Shown here: positions 11,369 through 20,887 of the stretch, in pieces
How the letters are laid out: each line of letters starts with the position of its first letter
Numbering within the stretch: position 1 is the stretch's first letter
Assembly (NCBI GenBank): GCA_030549175.1
Contig: JAUKUA010000003.1
Location: forward strand, 2,480,001-2,544,000
Source: Lasiosphaeris hirsuta
Taxonomy: Eukaryota > Ascomycota > Sordariomycetes > Sordariales > Lasiosphaeriaceae
Reading direction: 5' to 3'
Length of the DNA stretch: 64,000 nucleotides
Position numbers and translations under genes: made by a program
Notes under the pieces: model-generated
Databases searched by the model: none
What the model was told of the DNA's origin: nothing
The model's input: the letters and a program-made list of their open reading frames with translations, nothing else

Positions 11369-12096
11369 CTTGAATAGATGACTGGCGTGTCTAGGAATGC
11401 TTTGATGGACTTGAGCGCAGATATCTATAGCTCTGTGGAAGCAGGTTTACCGTGCGGGCGGTAACTGGTGATGAAAGGGGCTACAACAAGGAATCAAAAC
11501 ACATGGATCGCAGTGAGATTTATACTCGAGACTAGATCCCTTGACTCGCTGACTTGATCGGCAGAAGCGGCGCTGACGGCGTCCAGCACGCCGGCACTGT
11601 TGATCGCGATGCGACGAGCGACTTACGCGTCATTCCCATCCTCCCCCGACTTATGCCCGCCGGTTCCCCAATGCCGCGGTTGGTTTCGACCGGGGCTGAA
11701 TCAGCGACGGACACTCCGGTTGGGCGTCAAACCCCACACCCGAGGCTAAAAACGTAATAGAAATACACGAGCGTAGCAGGAAGGCGAAAGTAGGAAGCTC
11801 TCTGCCAGTGAGGCCTTCATGGTTTGGATTTCGTGGGTCCAAAAAGTCCCGATATACGGGGGCTGCTGTATGTATGTATGTACACACGCCGTTCCCTCAG
11901 GGGCTGCTCCCGGGGGCTGGCGGGTTCCAACGATCTGCGCTAGGGACCCCGAAGCCACCCGCAGCTTGGCAAAGGCTTGTTCTGATCGCCAAGACAAAAA
12001 CGGCGTCACTCTTCCCTCCACCTGCGTCCTCCGCTCATGCCATGTCATCCCATGTTATTCTATCCCCGTCGCCAGCTCCTGCGCTTCAAACCTCAA
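11369..12096. other. Intergenic region upstream of the CipC-like gene
   Basis: 728 bp between the CipC-like start and the stop of the lectin-like gene, both on the minus strand. It should hold the promoter of the CipC-like gene. Open frames here show no family likeness. Confidence 0.5.
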
Positions 12097-12697
12097 TTAA
12101 GGGGCTGTAGTCGCATTCGTAAGAGGCCAATTGATGCCCTTGTCGGCCGCGCCGGTATTTCCCAGGCCTGCGCACTGGTAGAGGCCGACGGGGTTGTTTG
12201 CCGTGGCGCGCATGTACTGGAGGTCGATGCACTGCTCTGTTTGGGGGTCAGCTTTTGTATCGCAGATCGCGATCACCGATCACGGATCACGGCACTCGGG
12301 CACGGCTGCAGCGCTTACGGGGCGAGGACAAGTCGAGAGCAATCCGTCCATCGGCCAGGGCGTTCCACTTTTGGCCGTCCTCGGTCGCAGAGCAATCCTT
12401 CAGCCAAATGGTACCCATGTCCTTCCAGCCGCTCTTGGCGCCGGCGTCGAGGCAGAGCGTGGTGCCTGCCAGCTGGATCTTTGTCTTGCCGGCCGTGATG
12501 TACCACTGCTGATCGGGCTTGCTGGTGAGGGTCTGCACCACGATGGTCGTGCCGCTCTTGACGGGCGTCTTGGGCACGACGACGAACTTGGAGTTAACGG
12601 CCGATGTGATGTAGACGGTGCGGTACCCGGCGGGAGCCACGGTCTGGGTCAAGCCGGTCGCGGCGAGCGCGGCAACGATGAAGGACGTGGTCAACAT
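12097..12697 (-). CDS. Secreted ricin-B (beta-trefoil) lectin-like protein
   Basis: Small extracellular protein with a probable ricin-B-type beta-trefoil fold; this is the sugar-binding module only, with no ricin A-chain or other enzymatic domain. Two exons: 12697-12319 and 12236-12097, giving 172 residues, with an 82-nt intron (GTAAGC donor, CTGAC branch point). Residues 1-19 (MLTTSFIVAALAATGLTQT) form a signal peptide. The fold is suggested by QxW-like repeats (DQQWYI, EDGQKWNA), by CLDAG and CIDLQYM segments about 50 residues apart, and by a final LYQCAGLGN block. Each is usual in fungal trefoil lectins. Sugar specificity cannot be judged. A TRM61 gene lies divergently upstream. Confidence 0.78.
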
Positions 12698-13427
12698 CTC
12701 GAAATATCCGATTTCGGGTTTTGTGGGGAGATGAGGTGCAGGCGCAACACGACTTAGCTAGCCCCTGGACGGAGGGCGACTGCTTATATGCGCGATACAA
12801 TTACCCTGCGACTACTTGCTGTAGCATCTGAGGGTCAATATACGGCGAGTATAGGAGCCTAATTAGCAGCAATTCTCAGGGGGATATCAATAGATCGAGG
12901 CCGTCGAAACGGGAGAGGTCCTCATCTTTCGGGACCCGGGCCACTATCGCCATCCCCAGTGCCCTATAAAAATTGATGGGTGCTCGGAGGTCGGCAGATC
13001 GTTCGAGAAAACAGGTGCCAATTGAGTTGCGCATCTTGTTATTGCCTCCTCCCTATATCGATGTTGGCTAATTCGCCGTCATCAGGCTAGAGGGGATAAA
13101 GTCGCCAGCTCCGCGATAAAACCTGAGTGACAAAGCTACCCCATCTTTTGGAGATTTCCTGGCTGGGTTGGGGTAACAATGGCCGCACTTCAACTACCCC
13201 GCCAAGCCTGCCAAACGCCGCTAAACATGCCCCACTCACCATCCCAACAAAGATTGTTCCCCGCACTGTAAAAAAAGAAAGAAAAAAAGAGTGTGGCGCG
13301 CTTGATTGACTGCTGGACCCAGAAATTTCTACTCTGGCGGCAGTTGATCCGTAGATTAATCCCACCACCGACCGCGTCTTCTGAGCCAGGTTTGCGCTCC
13401 ACGAAATTGGGTGCACAGTCAGTCGCC
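12698..13427. promoter_or_regulatory. Divergent promoter region, lectin-like gene / trm61
   Basis: 730 bp between start codons on opposite strands. A GCCCTATAAAAATTG stretch at about 12960-12974 contains a TATA-like element, but its orientation and use are unclear. An A-rich run (AAAAAAAGAAAG) sits at 13270-13290. No gene seen. Confidence 0.45.
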
Positions 13428-14951
13428 ATGACATCGACATTGCCGCAAACGGTATCTCCATTCCTGGAACCTGGTCCACGGACCAAGCCGAACTCCTTGG
13501 CTGTCCTTCAGCTGTCCCGCGACAACTTCGTTCCCGTCTATCTGCAGCAGGCGTCGGGCGAGCACGATGGATACGTCGAGGGCGCAGTCATCAACACCCG
13601 CTACGGCTCGTTCCCGCACTCGACATTACTAAATGTACCTTGGGGCTCGCAGGTCCGCGCCTCCAAGGTCGACACAGGATCCCGAGGCCGCAAGAGGAAG
13701 TGGCAGTTGGACGAGGAGGCAGGGCGCGCGACCTCGGAACCCATCGAAGACGAGAAAGAGACTGGCAATGGCGCCGGTGAGGAAAACGGCGACGGCGATG
13801 AGGGCAAGCAGCTAGTAACCGACACAAGCGGCTTTATCCACGTCCTACCCCCGACACCCGAGATCTGGACAACCAGTCTGCCCCACCGAACCCAAGTCGT
13901 CTACACCCCCGACGCTAGTTACATCCTCCATCGGATACGTGCCAGGCCAGGCTCGACCCTGATTGAGGCCGGCGCCGGTAGCGGTAGCTTCACCCATGCC
14001 TCCGCGAGAGCCGTGTACAATGGCAGCTTGGTCAAAGGCAAGCGCCCAGGGAAGGTCTTCAGCTTCGAGTTCCACGAGGAGCGTTATCACAAGATGAAGA
14101 AGGAGCTCTCAGACCACGCCCTTGATGGGATTGTGCAACTGACCCACCGCGACGTCTACAAGGATGGCTTCCTAGTGGACGGCAAAAGCCCCGAGGCTGA
14201 CGCTGTTTTCCTTGATCTACCTGCGCCGTGGGAGGCCCTCCCCCTCTTGTCGCGGCAGAGACCTCAATTAAGGGAAGGAGAAGCTGGGGAAGCGGGGGCA
14301 AATCCATGGGTCTCCCCTCTCCACCCGAAGAAGAGCGTCTTCATCTGCACCTTTTCACCGTGTGTCGAGCAGGTGACACGGACCGTGTCAACGCTCCGAC
14401 ACCTGGGCTGGGTTGATATTGAAATGGTGGAAATCGCAAACCGAAAACTGCACACGGCCCGCGACCGGGTGGGTTTGTACTTGCCAGTCGACCGGGGCGT
14501 CAATAGCTCGGCCAAGGACATCGAGGAGGCCATCACCAAGCTGACCGAGATCGAGGAGCGTTTCAGGGAAAACGCCAGGCCAAAACAGCCGGCCGATGGC
14601 TCGGAGCCGGCGAAGGTGGCATCCAAAGCCGCTACCAATGGCAAGACCTCCGTAGATGAGGCAGCACTTAAATATCCCTGGCTGGACGGCCGTCTCGTGA
14701 CGCGGGGCGAGCCTGAGATCAAGACTCACACGTCTTATCTCGTCTTCGCTGTACTGCCGATGGTGTGGACGGCGGAGGACGAGGCGACAGCGTTGGCTAG
14801 ATACCCCATTGGCAACGAAAAATTTGTTGTCTCGCTCATGGGCAAGGCGTCAATGAAGGAGGAGAGGCGGGAGGCGATGCAGCAGAAACAGGGCAATAGG
14901 AAGTCGAGGAGGAAGGATAGAGACGAGAAGCTGGCTGAAGCGGAGGGTTAG
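13428..14951 (+). CDS. trm61: tRNA (adenine-58-N1)-methyltransferase catalytic subunit
   Basis: Catalytic subunit of the Trm6-Trm61 complex, which makes m1A58 in the T-loop of tRNAs, including initiator tRNA, in the nucleus. Single exon, 507 residues, much longer than human TRMT61A (about 290) because of an acidic N-terminal insert (residues 85-130) and a basic C-terminal tail. SAM motif I is LIEAGAGSGSFTHA near residue 178. The segments GFIHVLPPTPEIWTTSLPHRTQ, FSFEFHEERYHKMK, DAVFLDLPAPWEALP and CTFSPCVEQV are family signatures. The start is the ATG leading into the beta-sheet domain; upstream in-frame codons contain no other ATG. The tail ends in a Lys/Arg-rich helix (RREAMQQKQGNRKSRRKDR), a possible nuclear or tRNA-binding patch. 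Confidence 0.93.
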   Translation: MTSTLPQTVSPFLEPGPRTKPNSLAVLQLSRDNFVPVYLQQASGEHDGYVEGAVINTRYGSFPHSTLLNVPWGSQVRASKVDTGSRGRKRKWQLDEEAGRATSEPIEDEKETGNGAGEENGDGDEGKQLVTDTSGFIHVLPPTPEIWTTSLPHRTQVVYTPDASYILHRIRARPGSTLIEAGAGSGSFTHASARAVYNGSLVKGKRPGKVFSFEFHEERYHKMKKELSDHALDGIVQLTHRDVYKDGFLVDGKSPEADAVFLDLPAPWEALPLLSRQRPQLREGEAGEAGANPWVSPLHPKKSVFICTFSPCVEQVTRTVSTLRHLGWVDIEMVEIANRKLHTARDRVGLYLPVDRGVNSSAKDIEEAITKLTEIEERFRENARPKQPADGSEPAKVASKAATNGKTSVDEAALKYPWLDGRLVTRGEPEIKTHTSYLVFAVLPMVWTAEDEATALARYPIGNEKFVVSLMGKASMKEERREAMQQKQGNRKSRRKDRDEKLAEAEG

Positions 14952-15185
14952 TAGTACATCCTAGAGCTTAGCTGCCTCCTGGGGACGAGTATGGTGGTCA
15001 GGCTGGCTACGCACGACTGTATAAATATCCATCCACCTTGCATATGGTGGACTTTGCGAAGCTAGACGGTTAGGGATGAGCACGAGCGGGAAGTACCAGT
15101 AGATACCCTTTACTACGGTCAAGTATCACAGCATACACCATAAACCGTTTTATTTTGCAGACGACACGCGCCCTCACTCAAATCT

Positions 15186-16978
15186 TCAGCGTACATCCAC
15201 CACCACTAAACTAACCGCCATCGCCGGCAACAGGCCCGTCGACAGCTTCTCCCCCTCCAGCCGCCACGTCACATTGCCCCAGTGCGTCCCTGCAACCACC
15301 GTCGCGTTAGGCACCGGCACTTCCACTCGCTGCCTGACGTCGATATAGCCACCGTTTACTACGATGACCAACATTTTCTTCCCCACAACCCACCCAGAAA
15401 CATCCACGACGTCGGTGCCGGGCACCCGCACATCAATCTTCCGCGGGCGGTCTCCGCCCACAAGAAACCCGAGGACCGGCTCGCGTGAAATCACCTTGGC
15501 AAACGCGCCGTGCGCGCGCCCGAGGATCTCGCTCGTGGGATAGACCCACGAGATCACGCCCTGGGCGCCATGGTTCAGTGCAAGCGCGGCCATGACATAC
15601 TCCTCGGCGGGGCTCGGGTCGCGGAACCAGTAGTCCTGGCCGTGGAAGCTCTGGGGGTTGAAGATCTTGGTCTTGGGCCACCGGCCAAGCCACGACTCGT
15701 ACCGGGCGAGGTCGTCGAAGCGGGCGGGCACGTCTTGCACGGTGCCTTCACAGTTGTCACAGCCGCAGTCACCAAGAGAGGGGGTACACGCGGTGCCCCA
15801 CTTGGAGAACGTGGAGTTTATGCCAATGGGGTAGACGTCGGCCATTAGGATGTCGGCCGGGGCCGAGTACTCGGCGAAGTAGTAGTTTTGGCAGTTGAGG
15901 ACGACGGCGACGGGGTGGTAGGGGTCGAGTTTGCGTAGGAGATTATAAGCGAGGACCGGAGCCGAGAAGGGATCTTGCCACCCGTCTGGTCTGAGGGTGT
16001 TAGCTACCTATTATGGGGGGATCAAGGAAAGGGGTTGGTCATACTCGTCTGCGCTCCAGTATGCGAAGATGGCTTCGGCATCTCTGGCGGCCAGGACTTG
16101 CTCGTGCACGTATGTCAGGTTCTTGTATCCTTCCCGCAGGTTGTACATGAATTTGAGATCGATCTTGTCCATGTAGGCAAACTCGTTGGCGGAGTCGCGG
16201 TAAATCGTCAAGGGCGTAATAGCATTGAGGCCGAGATCGGCATAGTGTTGAATGTCGCTCGTGTTTTTGTTCCCGAGGAAGCCATCATATGAAGAGTAAA
16301 AGCCATAGGCGAGCAGAGGCTCAAACTTATTTTTCGAGGCTGTGTTCCGGAACCACAGGCCACCCTTGAGGTTGTCGATCCTCGTTACGCTCCCCTTCTT
16401 CTTCTCGGGCAGATAGTAGAGAGAGCTTGTAGCCGTCCAGGTTGGGTCTCCTCCCTCAGGTGCGCCGTAAAGCACAAGTTGGATTGGCTCGAGACTCGGC
16501 GTTAGGCGGGATAGGTCAAAGCTGAAGATGTTTCCCGTCGTGTTTACCGTAACCAAGTTTTGGACTAGTGGATCATCACCCTCAACGGTGTTGATGGAGA
16601 AAATGAACTTGCTTGCGCGGATTGACGTGGCATTAGGCCAGGTGGTACCATGAAACTGCGAGAAGTCGGCGTTCACTACGAACTCGCCCTCCTCCTCGCT
16701 GTCCAGATAGAGGCTATACCGCGGCTGGAATTGCACGTGTAATAGGGGCCTGCCCGCGACGGCAGTCGGGGCTGATGTCTGGCCGCCGGGATCGAAGCCC
16801 GGATAGCTGGTCTCACATCAATTGTTTGCTCGAGGTCACGAGCAGGTCAAAGGCATTCGACATACCCTGCTTCATAGACCTTTCCACACCACCTGGGCCA
16901 ATCGATATGGTTGCCCGTCTGTTCCTGGCCTTTAACGCCCGCTGCGGCTGCCGCCAGCCAGAACCCGGACCACTTCAT
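15186..16978 (-). CDS. Secreted glycoside hydrolase-like protein, family not assigned
   Basis: Predicted extracellular carbohydrate-active enzyme of a fungal family I cannot place exactly. Three exons: 16978-16866, 16806-16045 and 15990-15186, giving 559 residues. Both introns are about 55-60 nt and both joins are seamless (YEAGYPGFDPGGQT; AYWSADEPDGWQDPF). Residues 1-18 are a signal peptide (MKWSGFWLAAAAAGVKGQ). An N-terminal beta-rich region is followed by a probable TIM barrel with GFYSSYDGFLGNKN, the acidic motif YWSADEPDGW, MADVYPIGIN and an Asn/Gln-rich strand (FNPQSFHGQDYW). The final 90 residues look like a beta-sandwich. Acidic residues in ADEPD are candidate catalytic groups, but this is inference. 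Several N-x-S/T sequons support secretion. Confidence 0.7.
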
Positions 16979-17295
16979 GCCTGATCAGCGTCGCCGGTGC
17001 AGCAGACTTGCTCGGGTGGCCGTGTCAGTCTGGTGGAGATGTTACGCGACACGAGTGAGGGGGGCAAACAGCGTCCTTTGGGGTCGACGAGGGAGCTGCC
17101 TTGGAGGATCGGCATCGCATTGGAGATCTCCCAGCTGCCGTGGCACCACTGAATTCCAGTGTACCTTGCATAGCTCGTCTGATTAAACACTGGAATTTCA
17201 CTTTTTACCCGTGCCTGCCGGATTCCACTGTTCATGTCCAAGCCGAAGCCCAAGACGGAGTTTTGGTTGAGTTCATCCGGTTTAGTGTGTGAGTA
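16979..17295. other. Intergenic region, GH-like gene promoter side
   Basis: 317 bp between the GH-like start and the VOC gene stop, both on the minus strand. It should carry the GH-like promoter. No other feature seen. Confidence 0.45.
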
Positions 17296-17700
17296 TTATT
17301 GCTCTAGACAAGGCGATTTCATATTTGCTAAAACGACTCGATATCCATCCGGGTCCTCGAATGTCTTGCCACAGCGGTCCCAGTAGGGATTGAAGCTGGC
17401 GACCGCGGGGAATCCGCATTCCATCTGCGCCACAACGCTGGCAAAGCTGCTGTCATCGGGAAGATAGAATACGAGGAGGTTATCCTGGGTAGGGGCGCGG
17501 CCGGCGTCATGGCCACGGGTTTTTGTAAACTCCAAATGATAGGCGGCCGACTTGTGGCTCAGCATAACACCGTCGACGCCCGCGTGGTCCGTGAAACTAC
17601 CCACGACTGTGAAGCCCAGGCCATCACGGTAAAACGGCAACAGCGCGTCAATGTCGTTTGTCGGGCGGGCAATTCGAAGATGGGCCGAGGCGAGCTCCAT
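17296..17700 (-). CDS. VOC-superfamily (glyoxalase/dioxygenase fold) protein
   Basis: Single-exon 134-residue protein with two beta-alpha-beta-beta-beta modules of the vicinal oxygen chelate superfamily. The layout RIARPTNDIDALLPFYRDGLGFTVVG, then DGVMLSHKSAAYHLEFT, then NLLVFYLPDD and FEDPDGYRVVLAN is typical. It resembles the bacterial YycE-type glyoxalase relatives from memory, so a bacterial ancestry is possible. The metal ligands of true glyoxalase I are not all obvious; the YHLEF and DPDGYRVVL segments supply His and Glu/Asp candidates. The substrate is unknown. It is cytosolic by the absence of a signal. The start is the ATG directly before the first beta strand. Confidence 0.85.
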   Translation of the reverse strand: MELASAHLRIARPTNDIDALLPFYRDGLGFTVVGSFTDHAGVDGVMLSHKSAAYHLEFTKTRGHDAGRAPTQDNLLVFYLPDDSSFASVVAQMECGFPAVASFNPYWDRCGKTFEDPDGYRVVLANMKSPCLEQ

Positions 17701-18160
17701 GTTGGCGATTTGAAATTGATATCGATGGAATAAAGTTTAGATGGGGTTTAGTTGCAACTCCTAAGTGACGTCGACCAAAACCCCGTTGAAGCTTGCCCAA
17801 CATGGGATCGCTTGGGGAGCTAGCTAGCCCCTGCTCCCCTGCGTCGGCACTTTTGCCTCCCATGGATATTTGTACCCCACAGTGGTGTATTAATGGTGCT
17901 GTCACAGCCTCCGCGCCCAAGGTCCGGGGGCCAACCATAGCCCTGTCTTTGTTTCGGGACGCGCAATCGGGGTTGCGACAATGGACAGCGCCACACTGCC
18001 GCACTCTTAAAACATCGACATCTCGAGGCTCGCGGCTCCTTTCCTCAACCCCCCGCTATTGATCAATAACACTATCCCGTCTATCGCGAGCCCGACGATA
18101 CTCGCCATAAAGACGCGCGACTACTCGAAAGGGAGGAAATAGGAAGGCGAAGAAGATAAC
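17701..18160. promoter_or_regulatory. Divergent promoter region, VOC gene / M50B-like gene
   Basis: 460 bp between start codons. Nothing beyond short GC-rich stretches stands out. Confidence 0.45.
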
Positions 18161-19176
18161 ATGGCGCCGGTTCTCGACAGCAGCACGCCCCTGCTGGGCA
18201 TCGCTCGGCGGTCAGCCGTGGCCGCCGGGCCCCTCGCCGCCACATACCTCGCACGTCGCGCCTTGACTGTCAACGACACGCAAAAGGTGACGCTGGGCGT
18301 CATCGCCGCCTATGTTGTTGCCATTGCCCTGCTCTGGAACATCCCCTACGTTCGATGGTCACTCTGGCCCTTCAAGGTGTGTCCCGAGCGCCTCCTTATG
18401 CACCCCGCCGGCGAACCAAAGACTGACTGGCCCCTAAATATCCAGATGCTTGTCATCGCCTTTCACGAGTTTGGCCATGCTATTACCTGCGTTCTGACTG
18501 GTGGTCATGTCAAGAGCATCTCGCTAGATCCCCGCGAGGGTGGAGTTACGCATATGCAAGGCGGAAAGAGCGCCTTGACCTTACCAGCTGGCTACCTTGG
18601 CAGCTCGCTCATCGGTGGTCTGCTAATTCTCTGTGGCTTCAACATTGTCGCGAGCAAGGTCGCCAGTATTATTGTCGGTGTTTGCTTCTTGCTGACACTA
18701 TGGTGGGGCCGGAGAGATTGGTTGACCATAATGACTATCCTGCTGGCCATTGGCTTGTTGGTCGGGTGTTGGTTTATTGCAAAGGCTGAGGCGCTGCGCT
18801 ATGTCATTGTGGGTTGGGTCAGGTTCCTGGCGCTGATCTACAGAATGCTAACGTTGCGAACAGCTTTTTATTGGTGTCATGTCTTCGCTCTACAGCGTCT
18901 GGGATATCGTGAGTCCCCTAACCTTCGGTTTGAGTGTCAGGGCTATGCTAACGGGCCATACAGTGTGACGATCTTATCTTGCGAAAAGTTAACAGCTCCG
19001 ACGCATCCGTCTTTGCGAAACGGTATGGAGGCTCATCCCAGTGCTGGGGTGTCATTTGGTCCATTATCTCTCTGTTATTCATGGTCGCCGGTATAATCTC
19101 AGGCATTGCCGCATTCCCCCAGGACGCCGCCCAGCAGAGAACCGACTCGGGCAACTTTATTCCGACCAAGCTCTGA
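18161..19176 (+). CDS. M50B-like integral membrane metalloprotease
   Basis: Multi-pass membrane protein of the peptidase M50B-like family, related to site-2-type proteases; substrates in fungi are not known. Three exons: 18161-18808, 18864-18908 (45 nt) and 18964-19176, giving 301 residues. The tiny middle exon encodes LFIGVMSSLYSVWDI and joins in phase to CDDLILRKVNSSDASVFAKRYGG. The zinc motif HEFGH is at residues 102-106, preceded by a hydrophobic helix and followed by GHVKSISLDP and the GLxxxGGxxxLTLPAGYLGSS block. At least six hydrophobic segments are visible, the last at the C-terminus (LLFMVAGIISGIAAF). Reading through the introns would put the second half in the wrong frame, so exon 2 is needed to recover the conserved end. 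Confidence 0.88.
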
Positions 19177-19515
19177 AAACTTTTGGCATGAAACCGGCAT
19201 ACGATTCTGGGGATGGCCCGGCGTACGTGTTGTGTGATGTGATTCCGGCCTGTATTTGATATGGGGCGTTGGGAGTGGATGACATGGTTACAACGGCAGC
19301 AGATGGATGATACCCGCGATCTCTTGGTTCAACAAGAACCTGAAAATGATGGCAAGGACGACGATTTAGAGTAAGAGAAGCATAATGATGTCTACTTATG
19401 GTTTAGTTTAATCTTCAGCCCTAAAAGGGAAAGAAAGAGAGCAAGTAGCTTGAATATTCTCGATTCCAACACTGGCGACCATCCTTTCTCTTTTATGCGT
19501 CTTTCCTTTTCTACC
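19177..19515. other. Convergent 3' flanks
   Basis: 339 bp between the stop codons of the M50B-like and DUF3140 genes. It presumably holds both 3' untranslated regions. Nothing else seen. Confidence 0.45.
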
Positions 19516-20179
19516 TTATTCATTGAGGGCGTCATGCCCCCAGTTCTTCAAACTCTTGTAACTCTTGCTGTCGGTATTATGCTTGGCGCGCTCCTCTTGC
19601 GCCAAATGTCGCTTGCAGTAGCTGACGACCTGGTCGCGTAATATGACAGAACATCAGCTCAATATCGCCCCGACAACAGGGGTCATGAACAACTTCAGCA
19701 TCTTCGGCTCACCTTTCTCATATGGGGAATGTCGTCCTCGTCATACCCCGCTGTGTAGAGCGGATGTCAGCTTCCTGCGAACACTCACTACCCTATATCC
19801 TTTGACATAGCAGGCTCACCTGGGTCCCTGTCGGGATTCTTGTTCAAGATCTCCACGATTCGCCGGCCGCTTTCATGCCCGATGCTCTCGCCCGAGCCAT
19901 CATGATCATGCTTCGCCCAGCCCGAGCTCGTGGATGCTTGGGTCTACATAGGAACTTATGTTGAGAAAGATTCGTGGTATAGTAGAAGGGGAGGGACATT
20001 TCAACCTCTGCGTGACCAGAATAAATGCATACCTTGAGCCATTCTTCCAAATCCGGAGCTGTCATGTTGACCAGCTCATTGAACTCCCTGGATAATTGTA
20101 ACGGTGGTTAGGACGCAGTAGCTTTCCCGCTCTCCGGGTTCAAAACACACCGAATGACAGTCCCCTTGTCCTTGACCAT
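19516..20179 (-). CDS. DUF3140 family protein, five small exons
   Basis: A 119-residue protein rebuilt from five exons: 20179-20151, 20087-20033, 19943-19820, 19750-19713 and 19629-19516. The parts are MVKDKGTVIR, EFNELVNMTAPDLEEWLK, TQASTSSGWAKHDHDGSGE followed by SIGHESGRRIVEILNKNP, AGYDEDDIPHMRK and VVSYCKRHLAQEERAK. The last exon ends SYKSLKNWGHDALNE. This order, with the VNMTxxxLEEWL start, the GHxSGRxIVEIL core and the C-terminal KxWGHD, is the DUF3140 pattern seen in bacteria and fungi; function unknown. All introns are GT-AG, three have clear branch points, and all phases agree. Because every exon is under 130 nt there is no long open frame. Exon ends at 20033 may be off by one base. 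Confidence 0.85.
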
Positions 20180-20887
20180 GGTTCTAGTCGGCTTATCGGT
20201 AAATAATCTCCGCAGTCGCTGAATTCTATTCAACTATGAATCGCTTCACTGTCACTGCCGAGACGCACCCTCTATCTAATAAGTGCCATTGCTCTGCGGC
20301 TATGAGATGTATCGACGCGTCATAGGCGTTCTTTCATCATACTACTACACTGCCGGAGCATTCCGCATTCAGCACCAGCACATCAACTTGTCTCAAGCCC
20401 ATGTATTTTCTCAAGAACGCAATGATGGCACTTCCCTCGACCCTGATGCGCCACTACTTATCTAGTTACATCAAGCATTACCAGACGCCCAGTCTCGTCG
20501 GGAGGTCATGTGCGCCGACTACCATTCCTAGCGGAAGCAGCCAAGTTAAACTTCACGCAACAAATCTTGTGCTTTCTTCCCCCAATCCGTTGATAGCCTC
20601 GCGGGTACATACGAGGACTCCTAGCCCCCTCCGCAAGAATTTCCCTTCTTTCTTTATGTCCCACAAGGATATTCTGTCGAGGTAGCTTTTCCTTCGTCAA
20701 ACATGCAGGCGAAATTTCCATGTGCAGCCGCCCCTGTTAAAAATCCCCATTCGCTCAAATGCGCCGATTGCCGTAGTATAAACCTGTTCATGGCCCACGA
20801 GCATTCCATGCTTAGCTGTCGTACCCTCTAATAAACCTCGTCTTTCATAAAAGCAAACAGAACTCTGATGAACTGCAAAACGCCAGC
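20180..20887. other. Intergenic region upstream of the DUF3140 gene
   Basis: About 0.7 kb between the DUF3140 start and the CAF-1 subunit stop, both on the minus strand. No gene, repeat or RNA recognised. Confidence 0.45.

Noticed and set aside
12194..12757. Plus-strand frame of 187 codons
   Set aside because: Antisense to the lectin-like gene; the minus strand has the signal peptide, QxW motifs and proper splice sites.
19450..19641. Plus-strand frame with hydrophobic segment (VLQTLVTLAVGIMLGALLL)
   Set aside because: It is the antisense shadow of the last exon of the DUF3140 gene.
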